Positions 1 through 8,498 of a stretch of 64,000 bases of DNA are shown here, in pieces. Origin of the DNA: Oscillatoria sp. SIO1A7 (GTDB lineage Bacteria; Cyanobacteriota; Cyanobacteriia; Cyanobacteriales; Laspinemataceae). The notes under the pieces were generated by a model that worked only from the letters and a program-made list of their open reading frames with translations, ran no database searches and had not been told where the DNA came from. Position numbers and translations under genes: made by a program. Location of the stretch: contig JAAHFN010000008.1 of the NCBI GenBank assembly GCA_010672965.1, forward strand, positions 1 through 64,000, written 5' to 3'. Position 1 is the stretch's first letter. The number at the start of each line of letters is the position of its first letter.

Positions 1-244
1 TCTCATTTTGGACAGGAACAATGTTAACTTTTTTGAATTATTTTGTTAACTTTTTGAAAGCGATAGATTCAAATCAAGACTGTGTAAGGGTTTGACATTG
101 TAAAGAAAGATGTGAGTAAGGCATAGCCTGCTGCGAGGTGGGCTTGCACTATATCTAGTTTTCCAAAAAAGGAACCCTCACGCTTGCCGAGCGACTAATT
201 CCCCCTGACGAGCTGCACCTTGCAGCAGGCTGACAGTTCAGCCG

Positions 245-410
245 CGACCTATTATGCGCATCCTCGGTCGAAACGCCCCAGCTCGGGCGTCGGGGAAGGG
301 ATGCGCAATCCTTCTCCGCCGTCGTTTGAACGCGGGTGCGGGCTTTCGCAGCGAACCAGACTGACCCTAGGGTTGGTTTTCATCCGTTCATAAGCACCCC
401 CGCGCTAGAC
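245..410 (+). ncRNA. candidate IS110 bridge RNA (structured 5' region of the element)
   Basis: This stretch just upstream of an IS110-type transposase folds on paper into two consecutive domains. Domain 1 has arms at 255-264 and 298-307 (core GCGCATCC/GGATGCGC), with an inner hairpin ACGCCC/GGGCGT at 273-278 and 285-290. Domain 2 is closed by CGCGGGTGC (331-339) with GCACCCCCGCG (394-404) and holds an inner hairpin AACCA/TGGTT at 354-358 and 374-378. IS110-group elements are known to encode a bridge RNA of about 170-180 nt, with a target-binding and a donor-binding loop, between their left end and the transposase gene; position, size and two-domain shape fit. I did not show loop complementarity to the element ends or a target, so the assignment is inference. 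Confidence 0.45.
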
Positions 411-546
411 GGTTTTTAAGCCCACATCGACCGTTAGGTTAGGGTCTTCGAGATGAAGCAGGCTAGCCCAATTGTGGCGGGCTTTCGGGAATTCACAGAC
501 TTTGGATGCTGGGTAAAAGGCGTATTTAAATTCCCTTTGGCAGGAC

Positions 547-1944
547 ATGGAAAACCGAATAATTGCTTTTGACGCTGGAGAGAATGGCGGCGTAGCTTGC
601 GTTTTCAATGCCGAGCCCCCTCGTTCCTACGAGGCTAGGCGCAGGGCATTTGTCAAAACAAAGTTTCACAATCTCGAAACTAACAAGGAGGGATTTAAGA
701 AACTTCTCAAGCTAGCCCCCAACGTGTTTGTAGTGGAGCCCACGGGAATGCACTACATTCGCCCCTGGCTCGATTTGTGCTGGGAAAATAACGTTGAGGT
801 GCGTCTCGTCCACAACTCCGAGCTGGAAACCTATCGCCGTAATGGCTGCGGCTGGGAAGAGAAAGACGACCCCCACGATGCTTTTGCATTGGGTTGTTAT
901 TACTACGATTATTGGAGGGAACCGAGCAGGTTTATAGCAATCAAAGACCCCGAGACCTATCAGCTTCGCGATACGATTTTGCGGCTGAATGCTTTGGCTA
1001 AAGATTGCACGACGCGGAGGAACCGAATCACTAGCTATTTAGCCCAATACTTTCCCGAGCAAAAAGACCGAATTAGCAATTGTGGAGCAAAGGGAAATCC
1101 GCCACCGTTTTACGCTTGGATTGCCGATCGCTCTGATTGTCCCAAGCGAGAGCGAACCGCCCTCGACAAGCAATATCGAGAATCGGTGGCTTTCAATCCC
1201 GAGGGCTTCCCTTACTTCTTGCAGCGTCAGGCCGACCAGCTTTGTGAGATGGAGATAGACCAATTCGTGCTGGATCGGGAGCTGGAGCAACTGCTAGACC
1301 ACCCTCGTTACCGGCGCTATCACGCCAGCTTCGACAAGCTGGGCATGGGGAAGCGGATACGGGCCACCCTGCTCAGCCAGTTCTACCCGTTCGAGACTTT
1401 CCTTACCCCCGACGGTAAAGAAATCGTCGATCGCATTCGCTATCCTAACGGGAAGCGTACCAAGCATTATATAGGACGCAACCGTTTTATGGCTTGCTTG
1501 GGCATGGGCTGCAAGAGCCGCTCGTCCGGTAAAAAGGACGGTAAGGTTAAGAAAACCGGCTCGGCTTTGTGCAAGAACGTCCTCTGGCTTTGGGTCTTTT
1601 CCCGAATCGAGGTTAGTAAACGTGCCGCGTTGAAAAACGAATACGGTCAAAAGTTGAGAGCTTTTTTCCAATCGGAAAAGAAGGAATTGTCTAACGACGC
1701 GGGGGAAATTTTCAAGACTATCGAGAAAATCCGCTCGGAAGCCGAAGAGATTGGTAGCAAGAAGATTCTGGAGCTGCTGGTGGAACTGTACGATAACTTG
1801 CCCCGCAGGCTCAAAAGACTCGACCTCAATAAGGTCACTCAAGCCAAGGTCAAAGAATTGCTTTTGCCACTCGCCCGCGAACGCACTGCAGCCCTGGGCG
1901 TTAAAATGTTGTACAGGCTCTTGCTAGCGGAGTTCAATCGCTAG
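547..1944 (+). CDS. IS110-family transposase (DEDD recombinase)
   Basis: A 465-residue protein with the two-domain layout of IS110 transposases. The N-terminal RuvC-like DEDD domain shows FDAGENGG near residue 9, then VVEPTGMHY near 60, then KDDPHDAFAL near 105. The C-terminal Tnp domain shows LGMGKRIRATLL near 265, followed by a Ser-containing SRSSGKK and KTGSALCKNVLWLW near 330-350, which is where the family's catalytic serine lies. IS110 enzymes excise and integrate a circular intermediate guided by a bridge RNA. The protein is somewhat longer than the usual 300-420 residues, with a basic, coiled-coil-like C-terminus. AGGA lies just before the ATG. Element ends could not be fixed; only about 70 bp separate its stop from the next gene. 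No frameshift or internal stop is seen, so it may be active. Confidence 0.85.
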   Translation: MENRIIAFDAGENGGVACVFNAEPPRSYEARRRAFVKTKFHNLETNKEGFKKLLKLAPNVFVVEPTGMHYIRPWLDLCWENNVEVRLVHNSELETYRRNGCGWEEKDDPHDAFALGCYYYDYWREPSRFIAIKDPETYQLRDTILRLNALAKDCTTRRNRITSYLAQYFPEQKDRISNCGAKGNPPPFYAWIADRSDCPKRERTALDKQYRESVAFNPEGFPYFLQRQADQLCEMEIDQFVLDRELEQLLDHPRYRRYHASFDKLGMGKRIRATLLSQFYPFETFLTPDGKEIVDRIRYPNGKRTKHYIGRNRFMACLGMGCKSRSSGKKDGKVKKTGSALCKNVLWLWVFSRIEVSKRAALKNEYGQKLRAFFQSEKKELSNDAGEIFKTIEKIRSEAEEIGSKKILELLVELYDNLPRRLKRLDLNKVTQAKVKELLLPLARERTAALGVKMLYRLLLAEFNR

Positions 1945-1953
1945 ATAACTAGG

Positions 1954-1972
1954 CCCGCCAACCGGTGGGTTT
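1954..1972 (+). terminator. hairpin after the IS110 transposase gene
   Basis: CCCGCC-AACC-GGTGGG followed by TTT, ten bases after the transposase stop codon. It has one G-T pair and a short T-run, so it is a weak intrinsic terminator or part of the right end of the element. Confidence 0.35.
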
Positions 1973-2017
1973 CTAAGTTGTTATTGTTGTTATCTGAGAT
2001 GAACAAATATATAATTC

Positions 2018-3469
2018 ATGCTTTCGACCGATACAGCGAATCCATCTACCGTTCTTGATAGCTTGATTGTGGGTGCAGGCATTAGCGGGCTGAGTCTCGC
2101 TCGTGCTTTGGATAGCAGCCCTGGAAAAATTTTGGTTGCAGAAAGCCAATCCCGAGTGGGAGGCCGGATTGTGACGGCATCGGAAGGCGGATTTCTCTGG
2201 GAAGAGGGTCCTAATAGTTTTTTACCGACGCCAGCGCTGATGAAACTGGTGGTAGATGTGGGGCTAAAGGATGAGTTGGTCTTGGCCGATCGCCGCTTGC
2301 CTCGTTATGTGTATTGGAACGGTCAGTTAATGCCGGTGCCAATGAGTCCGCCAGCAATGGTCGCTTCACAATTACTGAGTTTCAAAGGGAAGTTGCGAGC
2401 CCTCTTTGGTGCCTTGGGATTCGTACCGCCAGCAATGGCCTTCGATCTCAATAGTTCCGGCGGCGAGGAAACGGTAGCGCAATTTTTTGGCCGCCATTTG
2501 GGGCGCGAGGTGAAGGATCGGCTAGTCGCGCCGTTTGTATCGGGAACTTTTGCTGGCGATCCAGATAAGCTGAGCGCAGCAGGTGCTTTTGGCCGAGTGG
2601 TGCGGATGGCAGAGATAGGAGGAGGGCTCTTGGCCGGTGCTATCCTGTCTCGAAAACAAAACAAAAAACCCCAGGAGCCCCTAGACCCGAGGATTCCGAA
2701 GACTCAGCGCGGAGAACTGGGGTCTTTTCGAGAGGGTCTTGATGTGCTACCAAAGGCGATCGCTGCTGAGTTAGGAGATGCGCTTAAGCTCGAATGGCAC
2801 CTGATCGGCTTGCGTTCGACGGAACGCCAAACCTACCTGGCCGAATTTTCCACACCATCGGGCCCGACTCGAATTGAAAGTCGCACGGTTGTGATGGCCA
2901 CTCCCAGCTATGTATCCGCCGATCTATTAGAACCTCTCAATTCCGAACTTAGCGAAGAGTTGCGCGGATTTCCCTATCCTTCCGTCGCTTGCGTGGTTTT
3001 AGCATATCCCGCAGAAGCATTCTCTGGGGACTTAAACGGATTTGGCAATCTTATTCCCAGGGGTCAGGGCATTCGTACCCTAGGCACTATTTGGTCTTCG
3101 AGCCTGTTTCCCGGTCGGACTCCCAAAGGATGGCACCTGCTGATTAATTTTATTGGCGGAGCCACAGACCCCGAGATTGCCAATTTAAATAGCGAGCAAA
3201 TTGTCGATATCGTTCATGGCGATATTCTGACAACCTTGCTCCGGCAAGATGTCAAACCTAAAGTGCTGGCAGTACATCTGTGGAAGCGAGCGATTCCGCA
3301 ATATAACCTGGGACATCTCCAGCGCCTAGAGAACATCGATCGGGCTTTGGCCAATTTGCCCGGGTTGTATTTATGCAGTAATTTTAGCGATAGCGTTGCT
3401 TTGGGAGAATGCGTTCGTCGCGCCGGAGAAGTTGCCGCTACAGTTCGCCAATATTTAGAGCGAGGATAG
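2018..3469 (+). CDS. hemY: protoporphyrinogen IX oxidase, HemY/PPOX type
   Basis: Oxidises protoporphyrinogen IX to protoporphyrin IX, the last step shared by haem and chlorophyll synthesis, using FAD and oxygen. The 483-residue length is normal for the family. The FAD-binding motif GAGISG is at residues 19-24 and the second dinucleotide motif RVGGRI near 47-52. EGPNSFLP near 63 and the C-terminal FAD contact GLYLCSNFSDSVALGE near 450 are typical of PPOX. Such genes are often named hemG in cyanobacterial annotations although they are not the flavodoxin-like HemG. The gene lies immediately downstream of the IS110 gene on the same strand. A tandem CCCCACACT repeat begins just after its stop. 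Confidence 0.92.
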   Translation: MLSTDTANPSTVLDSLIVGAGISGLSLARALDSSPGKILVAESQSRVGGRIVTASEGGFLWEEGPNSFLPTPALMKLVVDVGLKDELVLADRRLPRYVYWNGQLMPVPMSPPAMVASQLLSFKGKLRALFGALGFVPPAMAFDLNSSGGEETVAQFFGRHLGREVKDRLVAPFVSGTFAGDPDKLSAAGAFGRVVRMAEIGGGLLAGAILSRKQNKKPQEPLDPRIPKTQRGELGSFREGLDVLPKAIAAELGDALKLEWHLIGLRSTERQTYLAEFSTPSGPTRIESRTVVMATPSYVSADLLEPLNSELSEELRGFPYPSVACVVLAYPAEAFSGDLNGFGNLIPRGQGIRTLGTIWSSSLFPGRTPKGWHLLINFIGGATDPEIANLNSEQIVDIVHGDILTTLLRQDVKPKVLAVHLWKRAIPQYNLGHLQRLENIDRALANLPGLYLCSNFSDSVALGECVRRAGEVAATVRQYLERG

Positions 3470-3564
3470 GGGAAGGGGGAGTGTGGGAGGCCGCCTACGA
3501 GGTGTGGGACTCACTCCCCACACTCCCCCCTCTCCCCACACTCCCCACACTCCCCACACTCTGC

Positions 3565-4275
3565 CTAATCTGAGGTTTCAGAGTTTTCGGGAGGTTCAAA
3601 CTTGTAGCCAACCCCTCGGACGGTATGAATCATCGAAGGATGACTGGCATCTGGTTCTATTTTGCGGCGAATGACGCCAATATGAACGTCCACCACGCGG
3701 CGATCGCCTACAAAATCGTAGTTCCAGACGTGATGCAGCAGTTCGTCCCGCCGCCAAACTCGACCTGGATTGTTGGCCAAGAAATAGAGTAAATCGAACT
3801 CCAGGGCAGTTAAAGATACCTCTTCTTGATTAAGGACTGCCTCGCGTCGTACCGGATCTATCTTGAGATTGCCCACGGTTATAGTAGGTTGTTCGGGAGG
3901 AACAACCGCTCGCTGTCGCTTCAGAAGGGCACCTACTCTAGCTCCAAGTTCTACCAGGCTGAAGGGCTTGGTAATATAGTCGTCGGCACCCAGGGAAAAC
4001 CCCCTGATTTTGTCATCTTCGCCGGAGCGGCTGGTGAGCATCAGCACAAATACGTCGGTGCGCTTCTGCATTTCTTGGCACAACTGATATCCAGTCGTGT
4101 CGGGCAAGTTCACATCTAGAATTACCAAGTCTGGCTTGAATTTATCAAAAGTGTGTAGAGCTGTCTTGCCATCTTCAGCCGACTCCATCTCATAATTTTG
4201 CTTGAGCAAAAAGCGATGGATTAAATTGCGGATGGCAGGTTCATCATCAACTACAAGAATTTTGGCGGTCGGCAT
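3565..4275 (-). CDS. OmpR-family response regulator
   Basis: DNA-binding two-component response regulator of 236 residues from the chosen start. The receiver domain has the acidic pair D10-D11 in ILVVDDEP, phosphoacceptor D54 in VILDVNLPD, T81 and K103 in DYITKPF. A winged-helix Trans_reg_C domain follows from about residue 135, with LTALEFDLLYFLANNPGRVWRRDELLHHVWNYDF and the wing VRGVGYKF near the end. An in-frame ATG 66 bases upstream would add 22 residues that match nothing in the family, so I chose the ATG at MPTAKILVVDDE. No cognate kinase is adjacent. It resembles the RpaA/RpaB/NblR class of cyanobacterial regulators but I cannot say which. Confidence 0.88.
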   Translation of the reverse strand: MPTAKILVVDDEPAIRNLIHRFLLKQNYEMESAEDGKTALHTFDKFKPDLVILDVNLPDTTGYQLCQEMQKRTDVFVLMLTSRSGEDDKIRGFSLGADDYITKPFSLVELGARVGALLKRQRAVVPPEQPTITVGNLKIDPVRREAVLNQEEVSLTALEFDLLYFLANNPGRVWRRDELLHHVWNYDFVGDRRVVDVHIGVIRRKIEPDASHPSMIHTVRGVGYKFEPPENSETSD

Positions 4276-4438
4276 GGCTACAACGAATGCTCTTTTTACT
4301 GGGTGAGAGTGATTCGGTCGGGTTATGACGGAAATGGTCATATAGAAATTCCCGGGCGAGGATCGCGTTTTTTTTGGAGGCTGCCATTATCGCTCTTTAT
4401 GCGTACCCACCCTGTAATAACTTAATGGGAGCAGAACC

Positions 4439-4560
4439 GGGAGCATTTCAATGAATGCAATTTGAGGTAAGGCGGAGCCTGCCCTAGGCGAGGGCATATG
4501 GTATTCGCTATGAGTGTTAACGGCGTTTTAGGTTACTGTTTGCAAAAGTGAAATGCTCCC
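4439..4560. mobile_element. MITE-like element, family B, copy 1
   Basis: Terminal inverted repeats GGGAGCATTTCA at 4439-4450 and TGAAATGCTCCC at 4549-4560. It is flanked by GCAGAACC (4431-4438) and GCAGAACG (4561-4568), an 8-bp target duplication with one mismatch. The same ends recur at 42971-43069. No transposase is encoded. Confidence 0.7.
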
Positions 4561-5566
4561 GCAGAACGCAGAACCGAGCCGTCAACTCCCGTTCGTTTCT
4601 ATCAGGCGGAAACGAGCGCTCGCCTAAACTTGCGATTTATGGAAATTTTATACAGAAATCTAAGGAAAGCAAACCGAGATCTTTTGTGAAGATAGTTCCT
4701 CCTATAATAGGAGATTTCATAGAAAAATACGAGTTTGGCTATAGCAAGCCTTCGGCTTGGCACTATACGGCTCTTACCCTGATGTCTATCCTAAAAATAG
4801 CTAGCAGCCCCATTGTCAAGCAGGTTCCTTATCCTGCGACGAATTAACCCGGGGACCAAGAGTGAAAAAAAGGAGGTGCAACTCCCGTCTTTGACAGCCT
4901 TGCCCGAGGATTAATACCATTGGATTTTCCATTTTAAAGAGAGGAGGATTGGGTTTTACAGGAGGACCAATGTCTGCAACAAGACTGGTCTGCGGCCGTT
5001 CCGCAACAGCCCCTACCCTGCCACCCAGGGCTGAAATTTTTTCCGACCTCGGTACTATTATAAAGGCTTGTCAGCGTGCGGGCATCTTTCTGGATGAGTC
5101 GAGGGCGAAACTGTATCCGTGGCTTACTCCGATTTTCTCTTGGGTGCTAATAATCTGTTTTTAATAATTTTATGGGCAAAGGAATCTATATGTCGGTGGT
5201 GGGGGAGCGATCGCCTAAATTTTGATTCTGGAGGCTTTTGAGCTAGTAGGGTTCTCCCTTGAATCGACATAACTGGTCATAACATCCAATTCAAGGGAAA
5301 ATATATTGACAGCTAAATTGACCAGAAGTTATCGCCCCTCGGAATTGTCCAAAATATTTATATTGATGGTTCTTCCCCAAAGGCAGACTTTACTCCCGAA
5401 GGCCATACTCGTTATATTCAAAATATTATGGTCCTGCGCGCTCTAGCTTTTGGCCTCAGAATTAGGTTTGTTGCATCTGCTTCATCTATTGAGTTCAAAA
5501 TCGGGTCAGAGCCTGCCATTTTATTTCCCATCCTGCCAATTATGCTAATAATAGCAAGTTGCCAAT
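4561..5566. other. long intergenic region without a convincing gene
   Basis: About 1 kb with only short open frames (for example at 4548-4847 and 4949-5164) that show no recognisable motif. A frame around 5350-5560 reads IDGSSPKADFTPEGHTRYIQ, which I do not recognise and which lacks a clear start. The region may hold decayed coding sequence or the regulatory region of the downstream kinase. Confidence 0.4.
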
Positions 5567-6781
5567 ATGAATAATGCTGAGAAACAGACTAATTCCCCCC
5601 TCATCCTAGTTGTGGATGATGACCGAACAATGCGGATGATGCTCAATCGCGCTATGAAAAAAGAAGGATATCAGGTGGCACAGGCCACAGACGGGATAGA
5701 GTGCTTGGAATCTTACAAGGAAATCCAGCCAGATATGGTGCTGCTCGATGCCAGAATGCCAAAGATGGACGGCTTTACTTGCTGCCAGGAATTACAAAGT
5801 CTCCCGGGGGCTCAAAATACGCCCGTGTTAATGATTACGGGCCTGGAAGATGAAGAATCCGTCGATCTCGCCTTTGAATGTGGCGCTACAGATTACATTA
5901 CCAAGCCTATCCATTGGGCCGTTTTGCGTTACCGGGTGCGGCGGATGCTCCAGGAAAAGCAAGCAGAAACAGAAATGCTCAAAGCCCTAGAGCGGGAAAG
6001 AGAACTCAACGACCTCAGAGCCCGGATAGTTACGATGGTGTCCCACGAATACCGCACTCCCCTGACTACGATTTTGTCTTCGGCGGAGTTGCTCGAACAT
6101 TACGGAGAAAAGTGGGCTTTTGAAAAAAGAAACAAGCATATCAAACGGATTCAATCTGCCAGCCACCATATGACTCGTCTGGTGAGCGATGTGATGTCAA
6201 TTTCTGAGGTATCCTCGGGACAACTCAAATTTGAACCACAACCGGCCAATATAGAATATTTATGCCGCGAAGTAGTAGAGCAGGTAATACAGAAAGCTAA
6301 TTCTAATAACGAAATTAGCTTTACTTTTCAAGGGGAGTTCGGCACTGAGGTAATTGACGCTAAACTAATTAGGCAATTTCTATCTAATATCCTTTTAAAT
6401 GCAATCCAATATTCCCATGCGGACAGCCCCGTAAAATTTGATATTATACAAAGACGCTCTGGGAGTTCTGGCAGCGACCAAGTCCAAACATACGTTAACG
6501 AAAAAAATGCGATCGCCAGCGACAAAGGCGGATTTGGGGTTGAAAGACAAGTCATTTTCCGGATTGAAGACCAAGGGGTTGGTATTTCTTCCGAGGATAT
6601 GGGACAAATATTTGATGCTTTTTATCGAGGCAATAACGCCGGTAATCTTCCAGGGACGGGATTGGGGTTGGCGATCGCCAAAAAATGCGTAGAATTGCAT
6701 GGGGGCCAGATTACTTTGGAGAGCGAAGAGAATGCAGGCACCACAGTAACAGTCACCCTGCCCGTCAACAGCGAACCATAA
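5567..6781 (+). CDS. hybrid receiver-histidine kinase
   Basis: Cytoplasmic signalling protein of 404 residues with an N-terminal receiver domain and a C-terminal histidine kinase. In the receiver, LVVDDDR is near 14-20, the phosphoacceptor is D61 in VLLDARMPKMDGF and the conserved Lys is K113 in YITKPI. The dimerisation/phosphoacceptor box is MVSHEYRTPL with H160. The ATPase domain has the N box NILLNAIQYS near 274, G1 EDQGVGIS near 334, the F box near 349 and G2 GTGLGLAIAKK near 363-373. There is no membrane segment. Receiver-first kinases of this type are common in cyanobacteria and take phosphate from another kinase or self-regulate. The next gene follows after 44 bases on the same strand, so the two may be co-transcribed. 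The input signal is unknown. Confidence 0.88.
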   Translation: MNNAEKQTNSPLILVVDDDRTMRMMLNRAMKKEGYQVAQATDGIECLESYKEIQPDMVLLDARMPKMDGFTCCQELQSLPGAQNTPVLMITGLEDEESVDLAFECGATDYITKPIHWAVLRYRVRRMLQEKQAETEMLKALERERELNDLRARIVTMVSHEYRTPLTTILSSAELLEHYGEKWAFEKRNKHIKRIQSASHHMTRLVSDVMSISEVSSGQLKFEPQPANIEYLCREVVEQVIQKANSNNEISFTFQGEFGTEVIDAKLIRQFLSNILLNAIQYSHADSPVKFDIIQRRSGSSGSDQVQTYVNEKNAIASDKGGFGVERQVIFRIEDQGVGISSEDMGQIFDAFYRGNNAGNLPGTGLGLAIAKKCVELHGGQITLESEENAGTTVTVTLPVNSEP

Positions 6782-6825
6782 TAGATCGATACAAGAGCAA
6801 ATATTGTTGCTGGAGGCCAGACATA

Positions 6826-8136
6826 ATGCAAGTAATTAGAAAATTTGGCGCGATCGTAATGGTGAGCCTTGTTTGGTCAGTCGCCCCTGTAGCAACCGGC
6901 AGCGAAGCAACTCGGAAACCGGATTTCGCACAAGCAACCTTGGCCGAATCAGTGTCGCAGGAGCCCAGCGCTCCGACAAAACAAGAGGCTGGCGATCGCG
7001 AGTCACAGGCAGCACCTGCCAACCCTGGCAATACAGAAGATCCAGAAAAACCTGCTGGCGATCGCGAGTCACAGGCAGCACCTGCCAACCCTGGCAATAC
7101 AGAAGATGCCGCAGAAGATACAGAAGATGCCGCACAAGATCCAGAAACCCCTCGGGTTCCTACTGGCGATCGCGAGTCACAGGCAGCACCTGCCAACCCT
7201 GGCAATACAGAAGATCGCGAATCACAGGCAGAACCTGCCAACCCTGGCAATACAGAAGATGCCGCACAAGATACAGAAGATGCTGCAGAAGATACAGAAA
7301 GCGCCGAGGAAAACGTTAACTCGGAGGTAGCCGGGGCAGAGATCTGCGCTCCTGTGGCAGATGAAAGTAAGTTGGAACTCAATATCGCAGATCCGAGCAA
7401 TCCGTCTTCCTGGATTAACCAAGGTAAATATTTCCTCAGAGCCAAACTCTATCAAGAGGCTATGATAGCCTATTACCGAGCAATTGGTCTCGATGCGAAC
7501 GAGGCGGACGCCTGGATTGGTTGTGGCTCCGCTCTTGAGATGCTCTCAGAGTACGAAAAAGCAATCCAGGCTTTGGATCGGGCAATCGAGATTAAGCCGG
7601 AATATTCTCTAGCTTGGTTTAATCGAGGGAAAGTTCTCAAACAGTCCGGTCGGTACGAAGAGGCATTAACTGCTATGGAGCGATCGCTTCAAGGCAATGG
7701 CGAGTGGGGAAACCATACGGCGGCTGAGGTCTGGGCGAATAAAGGCTCTGTACTTTCTAAGCTCGATAAGCTAGAGGAAGCGATCTCTGCTTTTGATAAG
7801 GCAATAAAACTAGATCCAGAATATGCCCTAGCTTGGTTTAATCAAGGCACCGTCTTTTTAAAGCAGGGCGTGGTACTGGCACAGGACAATGAAAACGATG
7901 AGGCCAAGGTTGCTTTTGAAGAAGCTGTCGAATCTTATGACCGAGCTTTAGTAAGTCAAGGACAATGGGGAGAAATTAGAGGTCCTGCAAGCGCTTGGTA
8001 TAACCGAGGCATTGCCCTAGAAAGGTTGGAGCGATACGAAGAGGCAATTGAATCTTACGACCAAGCCCTAAAAATTATCCCCAACCATACCAAAGCTCGC
8101 CAGCGGCTAGTTGCTTTGCGCGAACGATTGCAATAG
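6826..8136 (+). CDS. secreted or lipoprotein-like TPR protein with N-terminal repeat region
   Basis: Protein of 436 residues. The start chosen is ATG at 6826, preceded by GGAGG-like TGGAGGCC; an open frame upstream overlaps the kinase gene and is not plausible. A hydrophobic segment, IRKFGAIVMVSLVWSVAPVA, at residues 4-23 looks like a signal peptide. Residues about 55-165 are acidic, low-complexity repeats of GDRESQAAPANPGNTED with DAAEDTEDAA blocks. From about residue 190 to the end there are at least four tetratricopeptide repeats (for example WINQGKYFLRAKLYQEAMIAYYRA, AWFNRGKVLKQSGRYEEALTAMER, AWFNQGTVFLKQG, AWYNRGIALERLERYEEAIESYDQA). TPRs bind protein partners; the partner is unknown. 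It sits close behind the hybrid kinase. Confidence 0.75.
   Translation: MQVIRKFGAIVMVSLVWSVAPVATGSEATRKPDFAQATLAESVSQEPSAPTKQEAGDRESQAAPANPGNTEDPEKPAGDRESQAAPANPGNTEDAAEDTEDAAQDPETPRVPTGDRESQAAPANPGNTEDRESQAEPANPGNTEDAAQDTEDAAEDTESAEENVNSEVAGAEICAPVADESKLELNIADPSNPSSWINQGKYFLRAKLYQEAMIAYYRAIGLDANEADAWIGCGSALEMLSEYEKAIQALDRAIEIKPEYSLAWFNRGKVLKQSGRYEEALTAMERSLQGNGEWGNHTAAEVWANKGSVLSKLDKLEEAISAFDKAIKLDPEYALAWFNQGTVFLKQGVVLAQDNENDEAKVAFEEAVESYDRALVSQGQWGEIRGPASAWYNRGIALERLERYEEAIESYDQALKIIPNHTKARQRLVALRERLQ
6989..7260 (+). repeat. in-frame HIP1-containing repeat units in the TPR gene
   Basis: Four units begin CTGGCGATCGCGAGTCACAG or a close variant and end AACCCTGGCAATACAGAAGA. They are interrupted by GAAGATGCCGCA-type units. 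Each carries a HIP1 core (GCGATCGC), except the last, which is altered. The length stays a multiple of three. Confidence 0.85.
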
Positions 8137-8498
8137 TTATAAGGTTGAGGAGTTTTGGCTTGGGAACCGATCGCGGCCTAGATATTTTGGCTAGGGAGCA
8201 TTGCCTATTTCCAGGACGATATCATGCCTAATATTTATTAGGAATTGATTGACCAGGATATTGATTTGGTTCCAGAGATAAGAGATATTCCCTTACAAGC
8301 CTCTAATCGCCTCTTTAACTTTGCTTAAAAGCGAATTTACTTAAAAAAATTAAGTAAAGATTAAAATTTAATTCAAACTCATTTAAATGTAAAGAATATG
8401 ACAAGAATAGCGAAAATTAAAATCTGAAACTTTAGAATATGCTATCATTCGGATAGAAGCCGTATTGGAAAATACAAAAGCGCTTGGGGCTTAAAGTT
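8137..8498. other. AT-rich intergenic region
   Basis: No gene seen. The part from about 8330 to 8460 is strongly AT-rich, as expected for the promoter of the following kinase, but no single promoter can be named with confidence. Confidence 0.4.

Noticed and set aside
4548-5164. Two open frames of 99 and 71 codons after the family B element
   Set aside because: No motif, no ribosome binding site, and composition like the surrounding non-coding DNA.
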